A stretch of DNA of 64,000 nucleotides from positions 1 to 64,000 of the forward strand of contig CAVZOJ010000013.1 of NCBI GenBank assembly GCA_963776845.1. Direction: 5' to 3'. Below the pieces are notes generated by a model. The model saw only the letters and a list, made by a program, of their open reading frames with translations, was not told the DNA's origin and searched no databases. The translations under genes and the position numbers were made by a program. Positions 54,613 to 64,000 of the stretch are shown in pieces (within the stretch, counting starts at the first letter, position 1; the number at the start of each line of letters is the position of its first letter). Origin of the DNA: Roseitranquillus sp963776845 (GTDB taxonomy: Bacteria > Pseudomonadota > Alphaproteobacteria > Rhodobacterales > Rhodobacteraceae).

Positions 54613-55735
54613 CTAGGTGTCGGCGACCTTGTGGACCGGGTGTGCGCGATGCGACGCCTTGATGCCGACGCTGCCGATATCGACCTCCTTCAGGCCGAAC
54701 AGGCGCCTCAGCCGTTGGTAGAACTTCGGCGTGAGCAGCCAGATCAGGGCCCGCCGCGACTCGACGTTCCAGGTATCGACGATCCCGTTGGGTATGTTGA
54801 CCATGCGGTAGACAGCAGGATTGTCGAACTTCCACATCTCTCCCCGCAGGGCCTTCCAGACCGCCGGGTCCTTGATCCCGCAGTCGACCAAGTAGCCCTG
54901 TAGCCATTCGAGGAAGATTGGCCGCATCCGCAGGTCGCCTGAGATGCGACCGGCCTGGCCACAGGCCGACGCGTCGTGCTGGCGGTAGTAATCTTGGATG
55001 TCGTGAACGGCGATCACGGGGTAGCGCAGGAAGATCTTGAAGAGCATAACCTGATCTTCGTAGAGACTGCGGAACGAGTTCCTCGAAGCCGTCCACCTCG
55101 ACCAGGCACTCGCGCCGGATCAGGAGGCTGCAGATCCCCGGCACTCCCGCGCCGTGGCTGGCGAGATAGTATTGCGCCGCTAGCGGCGGAGGCATCGGTA
55201 CGTCCTCCGGTACTCCGAGCTGGGTTTCCATGTCGGCCGCCAGCCAGGGTCGGGACTTGGGAAGGTTGTCCTTGTTCCAGCTCGACCAGAGAAGCGTTGG
55301 CGCCATCGACATCGCCACGCCGGGATGACGCTCCAACACCTCCACGTGCTTGGCGAGACGATCCGGAAGCCAAAGGTCATCAGCGTCGAGAAACGCCACG
55401 TACTTGCCGCGCGCGAGCTGCAAGCCCGCATTGCGCGAGGTACTCATCCCTCGGTTCTCGTGTTCGGGGTGTTCCATGTAGGTTACCCGGTCGGGGTGCG
55501 AGGTCGCGTAGCTCCTGGCGATCCCCGTGGCGCCGTCGGTGGTGCCGTCGTCGACGAGGATCAGCTCCCACTGGTGATACGTCTGCGCGAACACGCTCTC
55601 GATGGCCTCACGGATATGCGCCTCACCGTTGAGGAAGATGATGACGCAGGAGACGAGGGGACGTTCCGCCGTGAGCCGCTCATCGTGTCTCGGGTAATTC
55701 ACCGGTGCCCTCCTCTCCACCACATCCCTCAACAT
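54613..55735 (-). pseudogene. Family 2 glycosyltransferase, frameshifted
   Basis: About 374 codons from the ATG at 55735 (AGGGAAG upstream). The GT-A domain is intact: LVSCVIIFLNGEAHIREAIE, WELILVDDGTTDGATGIARS, the Asp-x-Asp region in YVAFLDADDLWLPDRLAKHV, and LAAQYYLASHGAGVPGICSL. A frame change near 55070 moves the last ~140 residues (MLFKIFLRYPVIAVHDIQDYY ending KVADT) into another frame. It should add a sugar from a nucleotide sugar to a cell-surface glycan. Divergent from the methyltransferase; part of the polysaccharide cluster. Confidence 0.8.
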
Positions 55736-56075
55736 CGGCACAGCTTCCCTGCGGAGGCAAGCCAGGCCGCCCCGGCATGGCCGGCTCCCGCCCGCGGCGC
55801 AAGCCTGGCCAATCCCCGGAGCCGACGTATAGTCAGCCTTCGGTTGCCTGCATTGACCGACGTCCATCGTTCCGGGATGGTCGTGGGGTCGGCTGTTCGG
55901 CACGAAGTGGTGAATGACGCGCAGCCGAGTATACGTCGACGAGGTCCGGAGCAAGGCCGGCAAGCGCCGGAGGAGGAACAACGTTGAGTTTGTGTCGGGC
56001 CGTCGAGACTGCTTTGGCCGAGCCTCGCACACCGCGACGCCGGAAAGGCTGCGAGCCGGTCGAAACGAGGTCCGC
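55736..56075. other. Divergent gap between the glycosyltransferase and methyltransferase genes
   Basis: 340 bp. An ATG-started in-frame extension of the methyltransferase from 55914 is possible but reads as atypical, Arg-rich sequence, so I regard this as promoter DNA for both genes. No motif stands out. Confidence 0.5.
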
Positions 56076-56834
56076 GTGACCGTGCTGCCTCCCGGCCTGA
56101 GGCGCTGGCTGTCGTCGGGGAGAGTTGGACGTGCTCTCGGGTCAGCACGACGGCTCGCGGTTCCGGCGAAGAACCGCGTGAACCTCGGCGCCCTGCGTCG
56201 GGTGACGCCGATCAGCCGCCTCTACGGCTACGACCGGGGCGAGCCGGTCGATCGGTACTACATCAAGCACTTTCTGGATGCTCATCGCGAGCGGGTCTTC
56301 GGCACCGTGCTGGAGATATCCGAGAACACCTACACGCAGACGTTCGGCGGTGACCGGGTAACGCAGAGCGAGGTTCTCCACTACGACGATCCGTCGCCGC
56401 CGGCCACCGTCACCGGAGACCTGACGCACGCCCCGCACCTTCCTTCGAACCGCTACGACTGCATCATCATCACCCAGACGCTGATGTTCATCTACGATGT
56501 CCGTGCCGCGGTGGAGACCCTGCACCGGATCCTGAAGCCAGGAGGCACGGTGCTGGCGACGCAGGCTGGCTTGTCGCAGATCGCCGACGGTCCGTGGAAC
56601 CACACCTGGCACTGGGGTTTCACCAATGCATCGTGCAAACGGATCTTCGAGGACGCGTTTCCGGGCGGCCAGGTCGAGGTTCGGACCTATGGCAACGTCC
56701 TGTCGACGGTCGCCTTTCTCCACGGCCTTTCGTACGATGAACTCACGCGGCACGAGCTTGATGTCACCGATCCCGAGTACCAGGTTCTGATCGCGGTCGC
56801 GGCCCGGAAGGCGCCCGCTGACGCGGCTGCGTAG
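56076..56834 (+). CDS. SAM-dependent methyltransferase (class I, Methyltransf_11-like)
   Basis: 252 residues from a GTG at 56076 with GAGG upstream; an ATG at 55914 would add 54 unlikely residues. The core reads RVTPISRLYGYDRGEPVDRY, GTVLEISENTYTQTFGGDRV (motif I with Glu for the ribose), YDCIIITQTLMFIYDVRAAV (motif IV) and HRILKPGGTVLATQAGLSQI (the L-x-P-G-G motif). The pattern is typical of methyltransferases in glycan clusters, often on the terminal sugar. It ends 13 bp before the deacetylase gene. Confidence 0.85.
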   Translation: MTVLPPGLRRWLSSGRVGRALGSARRLAVPAKNRVNLGALRRVTPISRLYGYDRGEPVDRYYIKHFLDAHRERVFGTVLEISENTYTQTFGGDRVTQSEVLHYDDPSPPATVTGDLTHAPHLPSNRYDCIIITQTLMFIYDVRAAVETLHRILKPGGTVLATQAGLSQIADGPWNHTWHWGFTNASCKRIFEDAFPGGQVEVRTYGNVLSTVAFLHGLSYDELTRHELDVTDPEYQVLIAVAARKAPADAAA

Positions 56835-56847
56835 GGCTCTGCCGCGG

Positions 56848-57912
56848 ATGATCAGGCAACAGGCCGAACGAATTCTGCGAAGGTGGGAGCGTCTGCGCGC
56901 CGCGCGGGGGCCCCACGGCGTCATCCTGATCTATCACCGCGTCGCGACGCCGGCGGCAGACCCCTGGGGCATTGCCGTCAGCCCGCACAACTTCGCGACC
57001 CACATGGAGATTCTGCGCGCGTTCGCCGTGCCCCGCACACTCGGCGACTTCGCCAGCCGGCTGGAAACCGCGTCAGGTCCCGAGCGCAGCATCGTCGTCA
57101 CCTTCGACGACGGCTACACCGACAACCTCGGCGCTCTGCCGGTCCTCGAGGCGAACGAGGTTCCTGCAACGATCTTCATCGTGAGCCGCGCCGTCGGAAA
57201 TCCACAGGCGTTCTGGTGGGACGCACTGACCCGCATCTTCCTCGAGACGCCTGTCCTGCCCGAGCGTCTCACGCTTGACCTCGGCAGCAAACGTCTGACG
57301 TACGACCTTGGCGACGTCGCGCGGTACGATGCTGAGGCACTCGCCCGGGCCGCGCGGTGGCGCGCGGATCATGACGTGCCGGAAGACTCGCGGCAGCGAG
57401 CCTATCTGGACCTCTGGCAGCATCTTGTCGGCCTCCCGCCCGATCGAATCGCCGCCGCGGCGGCGTTCCTTGCAGGATGGGCCGGTCTTGGCGATGCGCC
57501 CCCAGCCTCCGGCGGCGGCCGTCCGGTGACCGCCGAGGAACTCGCCCGACTCGCGGCGTCTCCGCTCATCGAGATCGGCGGGCATACGAGGACCCACGCG
57601 GACCTGTCCCAACTGTCACGTGCGGACGCAGCGGACGAGATCGGCGGCGGGCGGCGCGACCTGATGGAGATGACCGGCCGCGACGTACGCAGCTTCGCCT
57701 ACCCCTACGGGCGTTCCGGCCCGCGAACGAACTCTGACGTTCGAGGCGCAGGGTTCACCTGCGCAAGCTGGAGCCGCTTCGGGCTTGCGACGCGGCGCAG
57801 CGACCTTCACGCGCTGCCTCGCGTCCACGTGACAGATCTTTCCCCGTCGGATTTCGAAAGGCTTGTGTGGGGCGTCCTTGGTCCTGCGACCAGACGCCGG
57901 ACACGCGCCTGA
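56848..57912 (+). CDS. Polysaccharide deacetylase (NodB-homology domain)
   Basis: 354 residues. The NodB motifs are present: ILIYHRVATPAADPWGIAVS at the start, catalytic TFDDGYTDNLGALPVL (D-D-G), the metal His pair in IEIGGHTRTHADLSQLSRAD (H-T-x2-H), and FAYPYGRSGPRTNSDVRGAG (the R/Y-P-Y motif). An insertion of about 100 residues separates the first and second motifs, common in exopolysaccharide deacetylases. No signal peptide, so it probably acts on a lipid-linked or cytoplasmic-face intermediate, or the start has been missed. Confidence 0.9.
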   Translation: MIRQQAERILRRWERLRAARGPHGVILIYHRVATPAADPWGIAVSPHNFATHMEILRAFAVPRTLGDFASRLETASGPERSIVVTFDDGYTDNLGALPVLEANEVPATIFIVSRAVGNPQAFWWDALTRIFLETPVLPERLTLDLGSKRLTYDLGDVARYDAEALARAARWRADHDVPEDSRQRAYLDLWQHLVGLPPDRIAAAAAFLAGWAGLGDAPPASGGGRPVTAEELARLAASPLIEIGGHTRTHADLSQLSRADAADEIGGGRRDLMEMTGRDVRSFAYPYGRSGPRTNSDVRGAGFTCASWSRFGLATRRSDLHALPRVHVTDLSPSDFERLVWGVLGPATRRRTRA

Positions 57913-58066
57913 TCTTCGGCCGGTCCGACGGCACTTCATACCTCGCGGAGGTTGGCGCTAGACGTGAGCGAACTTCCGCGTCATTGACCGGCGTCAATGG
58001 CCGCGCCGTGCTCCGAGGGCTAGGTCTGTCGATAGGTGGTGTTGTGGTAGCCGGGGTGAGTGCAAG

Positions 58067-59083
58067 TTGACTAGCGAGTCGTTGACCGTGCTAGTGACCG
58101 GTGTCGCCGGATACATCGGAAGCCATTTCGCTCTCGCGTGCATTGAGGCCGGCTGGCGGATGATCGGGATCGACGACCTCTCCGTCGGCAACCGCTCTTC
58201 GGTCCCCCAGGACGTCGTCTTCCACCAGGCCGACATCGGCGACCCTGTCGTCGGCGACGTCGCCCGGCGCGAGGGAGCGGTGGCCGCGGTGCACTTCGCC
58301 GCACTCATCAGCGTCGCCGAGTCGATGGAGCGGCCTCACGCCCACTTCGACACCAACCTGGGGCGCGCGAGGCGGTTCTTCGACAGCGTCACGGAGGCCG
58401 GTATCCGCAGCGCGGTCTTCTCTTCCACCGCAGCCGTGTACGGCGATGCGGGGGGCCGAGCCGGTCCCCGAAAGCGCCCGACTTGCGCCGGCATCGCCCT
58501 AAGGCTGGTCCAAGCTCGCGGCAGAACGGGTGCTCCGGCGTCTCGGCGCGCGCGCGGGCTCGACGCCGTGATCCTGCGCTACTTCAACGTCGCCGGAGCC
58601 GATCCACGGGTGCGGGCCGGCCCCCGCCCCGGTGCGACGCACCTGATCAAGGTCGTGTCCGAAGCCGCGACCTGTCAGCGCGACCGCGTCGTCATCAACG
58701 GCGAGGACTACCCGACTCCCGACGGAACCGCGGTGCGGGCCTATATCCACGTCTCCGACCTCGCGGAGGCCCAAGTCGCGGCGGTCCGGCACCTGCTCCG
58801 GGGCGGCGGCAGCGCCATCCTCAACTGCGGCTATGGCAGGGGCCATTCGGTGCGCCAGGTCGTGGAGGCGGCGCAGCGGCAGGCACCTCGCGGTTTCGAC
58901 GTGGCGGTCGGCGGGCGCAGGCCAGGCGACGTCGGATCCATCGTCGCCGACGCGCGCGGTCTGCGACAGCCGTTCGATCGGCGGCCACGCCACGACGATC
59001 TCGATCTCATCCTGCGGAGCGCGATCCAGTGGGGGTTGCAGCACCAGAGCGCAGAGGCATCCGGGGCGGCGCGATGCTGCTGA
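58067..59083 (+). pseudogene. galE: UDP-glucose/UDP-GlcNAc 4-epimerase, internally frame-broken
   Basis: The start is probably a TTG at 58067 (weak ribosome site). NAD site VLVTGVAGYIGSHFALACIE, then VHFAALISVAESMERPHAHF and FSSTAAVYGD. Around 58450 a run of six G shifts the frame; the other frame reads AEPVPESARLAPASP-stop-GWSKLAAERVLRRLG. The catalytic Tyr of Y-x3-K is thus a TAA codon as read. A CG-repeat near 58552 restores the frame: LDAVILRYFNVAGADP, YPTPDGTAVRAYIHVSDLAE and ILNCGYGRGHSVRQVV follow. It supplies UDP-galactose-type sugars. The stop overlaps the next gene. Confidence 0.82.
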
Positions 59084-60219
59084 AGCACCACGACGGCGAA
59101 CCGCTCGTTTCGGTCATCATCCCGGCCTACAACGCCGAAGCCACGCTGTCGGCGACCCTCTCGAGCGTCGTCGCCCAGACCCACCGGCGACTGGAGGTGC
59201 TGATCGTGGACGACGGCTCGACCGACGGAACCGCCGAGATCGCCCGGCGCCATGCCGCTGCGGACGGCAGGCTCCGTGTCCTCAGCCAGGCCAATTCCGG
59301 GCCCGCTTGCGCCCGCAATCACGGGCTTGCCACCGCCAGCGGCAGCCTCATCGCCTGGATTGACGCCGACGACCTGTGGCACCCGACGAAGCTTGCCCGC
59401 CAGATCGAGGTCTTCCGGCGCTCACCCCAGCCCCTCAGCTTCGTCTATTCCGGCTATCGTCTCATCGACGACGAGGATCGTATACTGCCCAACCCCAGGT
59501 CCCTCACCGACGTCTCGGGCCGCACCCTCTGCCAGCAGATCGCCTCCAACTTCTTCAGCAACACGAGCAGCATCGTCGTCCCCTCGGACCTCGCGAGGTC
59601 GATCGGCGGACATGATCCGCGATTGAGGGACTGGAACGTCGAGGGAGCCGAGGACCTGCTGTTTCAGCTGCAGCTCACCATGGCCGGACCGGTCGGTTGC
59701 GCCCGCTCCGCGCTGGTCGGCTACCGCATGCATTCGACCAACATGTCCTACGACTTCGCCCGAGGCGCACGCTCCAACCTCAGGGTGCTCGACCTCGTGG
59801 AGAAGGGTCCCACGCCCGTTCCGCCGTGGGTCTTGCGGGAAAGCCGCGCACGCGTCGTCGGCTACGTCGGCTACCTGCTGAAGGCTGGGGACCTGCGATC
59901 GGCCGCCGCGATCTTCGCCACGATCTTGCGCGGCCAGCCGCTCCGGACCGCCTCGATGTGCCGTCGCATCCTCGCCCATGTGCTGCGCGAGGCGACGATC
60001 GGACCGAAGCAACCCGACCCAGCGGTAGGACAGCGCTTCCACGCGGCCGATCCCGACCGCGCGCCCTGGGGTCCGCATATGCTCATGTCCTCCCACCTCC
60101 GGAAGCGGCTGGATGCGCTCGACCGCACCCTCGATGCGCGCCTCTGGAGCAGGCCGGCTTGCGCCGCCGCCTCGCTACCCGACCCGCTCGTCCGCACGGG
60201 CACCAGTGGCTCGCGGTGA
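59074..60219 (+). CDS. Family 2 glycosyltransferase
   Basis: 381 residues from the ATG at 59074, which overlaps the galE stop by 10 bp. GT-A fold: LVSVIIPAYNAEATLSATLS, RLEVLIVDDGSTDGTAEIAR, GPACARNHGLATASGSLIAW, IDADDLWHPTKLARQIEV (D-x-D) and DWNVEGAEDLLFQLQLTMAG (the acceptor-side E-D motif). The last ~130 residues are a helical extension. It builds part of the surface glycan; linkage cannot be predicted. Paralogous in type to the broken gene at 54613. Confidence 0.9.
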   Translation: MLLKHHDGEPLVSVIIPAYNAEATLSATLSSVVAQTHRRLEVLIVDDGSTDGTAEIARRHAAADGRLRVLSQANSGPACARNHGLATASGSLIAWIDADDLWHPTKLARQIEVFRRSPQPLSFVYSGYRLIDDEDRILPNPRSLTDVSGRTLCQQIASNFFSNTSSIVVPSDLARSIGGHDPRLRDWNVEGAEDLLFQLQLTMAGPVGCARSALVGYRMHSTNMSYDFARGARSNLRVLDLVEKGPTPVPPWVLRESRARVVGYVGYLLKAGDLRSAAAIFATILRGQPLRTASMCRRILAHVLREATIGPKQPDPAVGQRFHAADPDRAPWGPHMLMSSHLRKRLDALDRTLDARLWSRPACAAASLPDPLVRTGTSGSR

Positions 60220-60367
60220 AGCAGCTGCGCCTGCAGGTAGCGTTTGATCCGGCAGGGCGCGCACCGAGACGTTTGGCCGGGTTGGCGTTTCCGCCCAGTC
60301 TCTCCTGCTGTATGGCTGTGACGCCGTCTCGTGCGCGGCCGCCAGTTCCGGGGAACGAGCCACAGGC

Positions 60368-62158
60368 ATGAGCATTACAGCGCGCCGCGACGATGCGGCC
60401 GGAGGCCCCGGCCTCTGGGGCGAGATCGCGCTCCTGTCGCGCCAGTTCGGCCGGTATCGCTGGCTCGCCCTACCACTCGTCGTGTTCGGCATCGCGGCCG
60501 CCCTCGCCGAGACCGCCGGAATCGGTCTGGCCGTGATCTTCCTCTTCGCCCTCCTGGGGCAGAGCGAGCGGCTCGGCCAGGGGGACGGGCTTCTCAGCCG
60601 GGTCCACGGCGTCGTGGAGGCGACGGTGGGGACAGACAGCACCCTGATCGCGGCAAGTTTCCTTCTCCTGGTCCTGCTCAACGCAGCCCTCGTCTTCGCC
60701 AACGCGGTCGTCAGCGGCATCATCCTCAACCGCGTCGCCGAGCGGATGCGGAACCTGATCCACGGCGTCTACACTCGCGTCGGCTACCGCTACCTGCAGA
60801 AGCGCGAGCATGGAGAGCTCCTGCACACGCTGGCGACCGAGAGCTGGACCGTCTCGGAGGCCTTCTACAGCCTCGCTCAGATCGCCGTGAACATCTGCGC
60901 CGTCCTGGTCTTCGGCGTCGGGGTCTTCGCACTCTCGTGGCAGATCGGGGTCATCTCGCTGGCCGGCCTCGGCGCGGCAGCGCTCCTTCCGCTGCTGCTC
61001 GCCGGACGCGTGCGGCGGCTGAGCAGGCAGACCCTCGCGGCCAACCAGGTCCTCGCCGAGCGCATGCTGGCGAGCCTGTCGGGCATGCGCACACTGAGGG
61101 TTTTCGCGCGCGAGTCCTACATGATCCGCGTCTTCGAAAGCGCCTCCACGAGCCTGCGCAAGCTCGCAATCCGCGGTGACGTCTGGAAGTCCCTCATCGG
61201 CCCGATCAGCCAGACCGCCGGCCTCGGCGTGCTCGTCGCCATTGTCCTCGCGGCGACGGCGCTCGGCGTCGAGGTGGCGACCATCGTCGCCGCGGTGCTG
61301 CTGCTGCTGCGGATTCAACCCTACCTCCTGGGGATCGAGGCGCAGAGGCTCGCCCTCGTCGGCATGAGCGCTTCTCTCCGCGACGTCCGCCGCACCCTCG
61401 ACAAGAGCGACAAGCCCTGGCCCCGCCTCGGCTCGCACGAGTTCCGGGGGCTGCAGGACGCGATCCGGTTCGAGCAGGTGAGCTTCAGCCACGATGCCCG
61501 GAAGCGCGACAGCCTGTCGGACGCGACCTTCACCATCCACGCGGGCGACACCGTCGCCGTCGTTGGGCCCAGCGGGTCCGGCAAGTCGACGATCCTGAAC
61601 CTGATCCTGCGCCTCTACGAGCCCGACCGCGGCCGGATCACGGTCGACGGCATCAATCTGGACGAGTTCACGCGGGAGAGCTGGCTCGGACGCCTCGCGA
61701 TCGCGGGCCAGGACGTGGAGCTGGTGGAGGGGACGGTGCTCCAGAACGTCCATATCGGTGAGCCGGACGCCTCGCTCGACGACGTTCGGCGGGCCTGTGA
61801 GACCGTCGAGATCCTTCGCGACCTCGAGGCCCTGCCGGACGGGCTGCATACCCGCATCGGGATGGCGGGGTTGAGCCTCTCCGGCGGCCAGCGGCAGAGA
61901 CTTGGCCTCGCCCGCGCCTTGTTGCGCCGGCCCGACATCCTGCTCCTGGACGAGGCAATGAGCGCCCTGGAGCCGGAGCGCGAGGACCGAATCCTCTCGC
62001 GCATCCTCGACCTGATGCGCGGCCGGACGCTGGTATTCGTCAGCCACCGTGCGAGCCCGATCCTGCGGCCGGACACCGCAATCTGGGTCGAGGACGGTCG
62101 GGTCCGCACCCACCAGCCGCTCGGCGCCGCGCAGTCGCCAGGTCGCGGCGCCATCTGA
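60368..62158 (+). CDS. ABC exporter with fused membrane and ATPase domains (MsbA/lipid-linked glycan type)
   Basis: 596 residues. Six membrane segments in the first ~330 residues (for example LALPLVVFGIAAALAETAGI, FLLLVLLNAALVFANAVVSG, LGVLVAIVLAATALGVEVAT), then an ATPase with Walker A VAVVGPSGSGKSTILNLILR, Q-loop LAIAGQDVELVEGTV, signature GLSLSGGQRQRLGLARALLR, Walker B DILLLDEAMSALEPERED and H-loop VFVSHRASP. It acts as a homodimer in the inner membrane. Its place at the end of a glycan cluster suggests it flips or exports the lipid-linked or modified sugar product. Clean frame. Confidence 0.9.
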   Translation: MSITARRDDAAGGPGLWGEIALLSRQFGRYRWLALPLVVFGIAAALAETAGIGLAVIFLFALLGQSERLGQGDGLLSRVHGVVEATVGTDSTLIAASFLLLVLLNAALVFANAVVSGIILNRVAERMRNLIHGVYTRVGYRYLQKREHGELLHTLATESWTVSEAFYSLAQIAVNICAVLVFGVGVFALSWQIGVISLAGLGAAALLPLLLAGRVRRLSRQTLAANQVLAERMLASLSGMRTLRVFARESYMIRVFESASTSLRKLAIRGDVWKSLIGPISQTAGLGVLVAIVLAATALGVEVATIVAAVLLLLRIQPYLLGIEAQRLALVGMSASLRDVRRTLDKSDKPWPRLGSHEFRGLQDAIRFEQVSFSHDARKRDSLSDATFTIHAGDTVAVVGPSGSGKSTILNLILRLYEPDRGRITVDGINLDEFTRESWLGRLAIAGQDVELVEGTVLQNVHIGEPDASLDDVRRACETVEILRDLEALPDGLHTRIGMAGLSLSGGQRQRLGLARALLRRPDILLLDEAMSALEPEREDRILSRILDLMRGRTLVFVSHRASPILRPDTAIWVEDGRVRTHQPLGAAQSPGRGAI

Positions 62159-62279
62159 GCGTCACGGCTCGCGGGAGCGGCCGCGCGCGCCCGGGCGGAG
62201 ACCTGCGCACGGGGCCGCCGTCGCGGCCGCCCACGCTATCTACCGCCACGTTCTGGCGGCACGAGACCCGCGGCCATCG

Positions 62280-62560
62280 AAGCGAACCGGTGGTCGCCGA
62301 AGGGGTGCGCGGCATCGGCGCGGCCGAGCGGCTGGCCCGCGAGGGCGCGCACGTTGCCCTTTGGGACCTGGAGGAGTCGGCCCTCGAGGAGCGCCTTCGG
62401 GGATTCGCGTCCGACAAAGTCACCGCCCTCAACGTCGACGTAGCCGATTACGCCAGCGTCGAGCTGCACTGGCGGAGACCGAGCGCCGCCTCGGCCCGCC
62501 CGACATCCTCGTCAACAGGGTCGGCATCGCCGGCCCCGTGGCCGCGCTCACGTCTGGTAT
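62280..62560 (+). pseudogene. Short-chain dehydrogenase remnant
   Basis: VRGIGAAERLAREGAHVAL and VTALNVDVADYASVE are the early SDR blocks (degenerate G-x3-G-x-G). A frame change near 62470 leads to LAETERRLGPPDILVNRVGI, the N-x-x-G-I block after the second Asp. The N-terminal strand and everything after AGPVAALTS are missing; the IS630 element lies just to the right. Confidence 0.6.
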
Positions 62561-62603
62561 CCTACGAGCTGAAACGGTAAAGCGTTATACCAACGCGCAA
62601 TGA

Positions 62604-63650
62604 TCAGGACCTATGCGCCCAGTCCCGGTGTCCGAGGGACGTGATCCTTTCGGGTTCGGCGCGAAGCCTGTTCCAGGGGTCGCAGCAGTGGGCGACGATG
62701 TCGTCGTCGTTCTCGAAGATGCGGTTCGAGAGCCAGTTCTGCCGGAGGTATTGCCAGATGTTCTCGACCGGGTTCAGCTCGGGCGAGAGGGGCGGCAGCG
62801 GCAGGAGCGTGATGTTCGCCGGGACGACGAGGTGGTTCGACATGTGCCAGCCGGCCTGGTCGAGCATGAGGACGGCATGCGCGCCCGGATCGACCATGAC
62901 GCCGATTTCGGCGAGGTGCTCCTGCATCGCCTCGGGGTTGGCGTAGGGCATCACAAGGCCTGCGCCTTGCCCTTCGCCGGGCAGATCGCGCCGAAGATGC
63001 AGGCCCACACGGTGCGCTGGTCGTGCGGCGCACGGGGCCGGGTTCCGCGCCGCGCCCACCGGCGCGTGATCCCGTTCTTCTGACCTACGCGCGCGTCCGC
63101 CATGGGCCTCGGACCGTCGACGTATACGTCGACCGGCTTCCATGGCGAACTCCTGCCACCAGAGCTCGATGGCGGTCTCCGGGGGCAGCTTGGCGCGGAT
63201 CGCCTCCAGCTCGGCGGGAAGGTTTTTTGAACGCCCCGAGCGCCTCCGGGGTCTGCGCGTGATCCCGCGGCCGGGCGGAGAGCTTCCGGAACCCCATCCG
63301 GCGCAGCTCGCGCCCGAGCGTCTGCCGGCTGAGCGAGACCTCGAACGCGTCCCGCAGCCAGCCCACGAGGTCGCCAAGCCGCCAGCGCACGACGCCATGA
63401 AGCTCGGGCTTCGGCCGTCCTCGACGGCCTTCGCGAGCGCAGCGCGCTGCTCCAGCTTCAGAAGCGACGGCTGGCCGGGCGGCTTGCGGTCCAAGAGGCC
63501 CGTGGGCGCTTCCACGTTGAAGCGCATCACCCAATCCCGGACGATCTGGAGCCCCACGCCGCCGACCCGCGCGGCCTCCGTTCGGCTTGCGCCGTCGCAG
63601 ATCGCCGCCAGAGGTCGCCCGTCAATGGATAGACTTTCCTTTACGCGACG
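62604..63650 (-). pseudogene. IS630-family transposase, frame-broken
   Basis: Reads leftward. The N-terminal helix-turn-helix has EAARVGGVGLQIVRDWVMRF and APTGLLDRKPPGQPSLLKLE. The DDE domain is split among frames: the frames near 63200-63080 hold LPAELEAIRAKLPPETAIEL, then AVLMLDQAGWHMSNHLVVP (second Asp) and SPELNPVENIWQYLRQNWLS (Glu), ending RDWAHRS. Frames change at about 63400, 63220 and 63080. Exact element ends were not established; IS630 duplicates a TA dinucleotide, too little to recognise. Confidence 0.8.
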
Positions 63651-63704
63651 CCGCGAGCACCGACAGCGGCAGCACCGTAACGCAAGTTGCCAGTGTGAAC
63701 CAGC

Positions 63705-63730
63705 AAGCGGAACACCGTGTTGTTCCGCTT
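63705..63730. promoter_or_regulatory. Inverted repeat upstream of the CheB-type gene
   Basis: Ten-base perfect arms AAGCGGAACA and TGTTCCGCTT around CCGTGT, 43 bp before the GTG start. Could be an operator, a leader hairpin or part of the neighbouring IS630 end. Confidence 0.5.
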
Positions 63731-63772
63731 GGAGTGTGATTGGGTGCCGGAACCTTGTAGGAGAAAGCCGCC

Positions 63773-64000
63773 GTGGCCAGCGAAACCAATCGTCTGCCGA
63801 CGAAGGCCCATGTTCCGATATGCGCCATCGGTGCATCGGCCGGCGGCGTCCATGCGCTGCGCAGCCTGTTTCGGCAACTGCCGGAGGATCTGGGGCTCGC
63901 CTATGTGGTCATAGTCCATCTTGCACCCGAGCATCCCAGTGCCCTGGCCGAGGTCCTGTCGACCTGCACGAAGATGGATGTGCTCCAGGTGACCGACACG
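63773..64000 (+). CDS. CheB-type methylesterase domain protein, N-terminal part (runs off the right edge)
   Basis: 76 codons from a GTG at 63773 with TAGGAGAA about 10 bp upstream. It reads VPICAIGASAGGVHALRSLF, with the CheB catalytic Ser in G-A-S-A-G-G, then YVVIVHLAPEHPSALAEVLS with the His, which is the esterase domain. With no receiver domain before it, this is the layout of the large CheB-CheR-PAS fusion proteins that regulate chemotaxis-like or stress signalling, rather than stand-alone CheB. The rest is outside the window. Confidence 0.85.
   Translation, partial: MASETNRLPTKAHVPICAIGASAGGVHALRSLFRQLPEDLGLAYVVIVHLAPEHPSALAEVLSTCTKMDVLQVTDT

Overview
The window looks like chromosomal or megaplasmid DNA of a high-GC alphaproteobacterium, plausibly Rhodobacterales or a relative. 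The reasons are the gene families: TRAP and tripartite tricarboxylate (TTT) transporters, an H-NS-like protein with a TWSGRGRQPAWF tail, a SCO1/PCuAC copper pair, a YqjE/DUF3618 pair and a CheB-CheR-type protein at the right edge. IS families also fit (IS110, IS5, IS6, IS1595, IS1634, IS630). No tRNA, rRNA, CRISPR array or prophage was seen. This placement is inference from family resemblance, not from a search.

Layout. 1-4.8 kb: a sugar locus with an aldolase-like gene at the edge, a frame-broken SorC regulator flanked by matching 16-bp palindromes, a CUT2 sugar ABC transporter and two fused gene remnants. 4.8-8.9 kb: a small membrane-protein pair and two decayed IS elements. 8.9-12.9 kb: a coupled signalling operon (truncated globin, class III nucleotide cyclase, hybrid histidine kinase, OmpR-type regulator), cut off upstream by an IS1595 element with a perfect 8-bp target duplication and by an IS6 copy. 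14-23.7 kb: an IS graveyard with islands of older genes (CPA1 Na+/H+ antiporter, GH13 enzyme, GlxA-like remnant, H-NS-like gene) and an IS1634 element sitting in an IS110.

23.8-38 kb: a catabolic island. A Gfo/Idh/MocA dehydrogenase and an SMP-30-type lactonase diverge from tctCBA, an ABM-domain gene, an isocitrate/isopropylmalate-type dehydrogenase (frame-broken) and a GntR regulator. Facing them is a tightly overlapping operon dctP-dctQ-dctM-ltnD-otnK-otnC-otnI, a TRAP importer plus the complete L-threonate to dihydroxyacetone phosphate route. Both transporter operons carry a strong hairpin right after the binding-protein gene. 38-48.7 kb is ordinary chromosome: two diguanylate cyclases (one paired with a methanogen-output-domain protein), a VOC protein, a second Gfo/Idh enzyme, a sulfotransferase-like protein, a class IV aminotransferase, a zinc peptidase, a periplasmic sulfatase and copper delivery proteins.

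49-54.5 kb holds an IS5/IS1182-type element inserted exactly in the stop codon of a PhoD-like phosphatase gene (which stays intact), a broken IS110 and a second IS6 copy. 54.6-62.2 kb is a surface-polysaccharide cluster (two family-2 glycosyltransferases, methyltransferase, polysaccharide deacetylase, GalE, ABC exporter). The window ends with an SDR remnant, a broken IS630 and the start of a CheB-type gene.

A general caution: many otherwise well-conserved genes carry single-base frameshifts, often in short repeats or homopolymers, while long stretches between them are clean. The sequence alone does not separate real gene decay from assembly error, so such genes are given as disrupted rather than dead.
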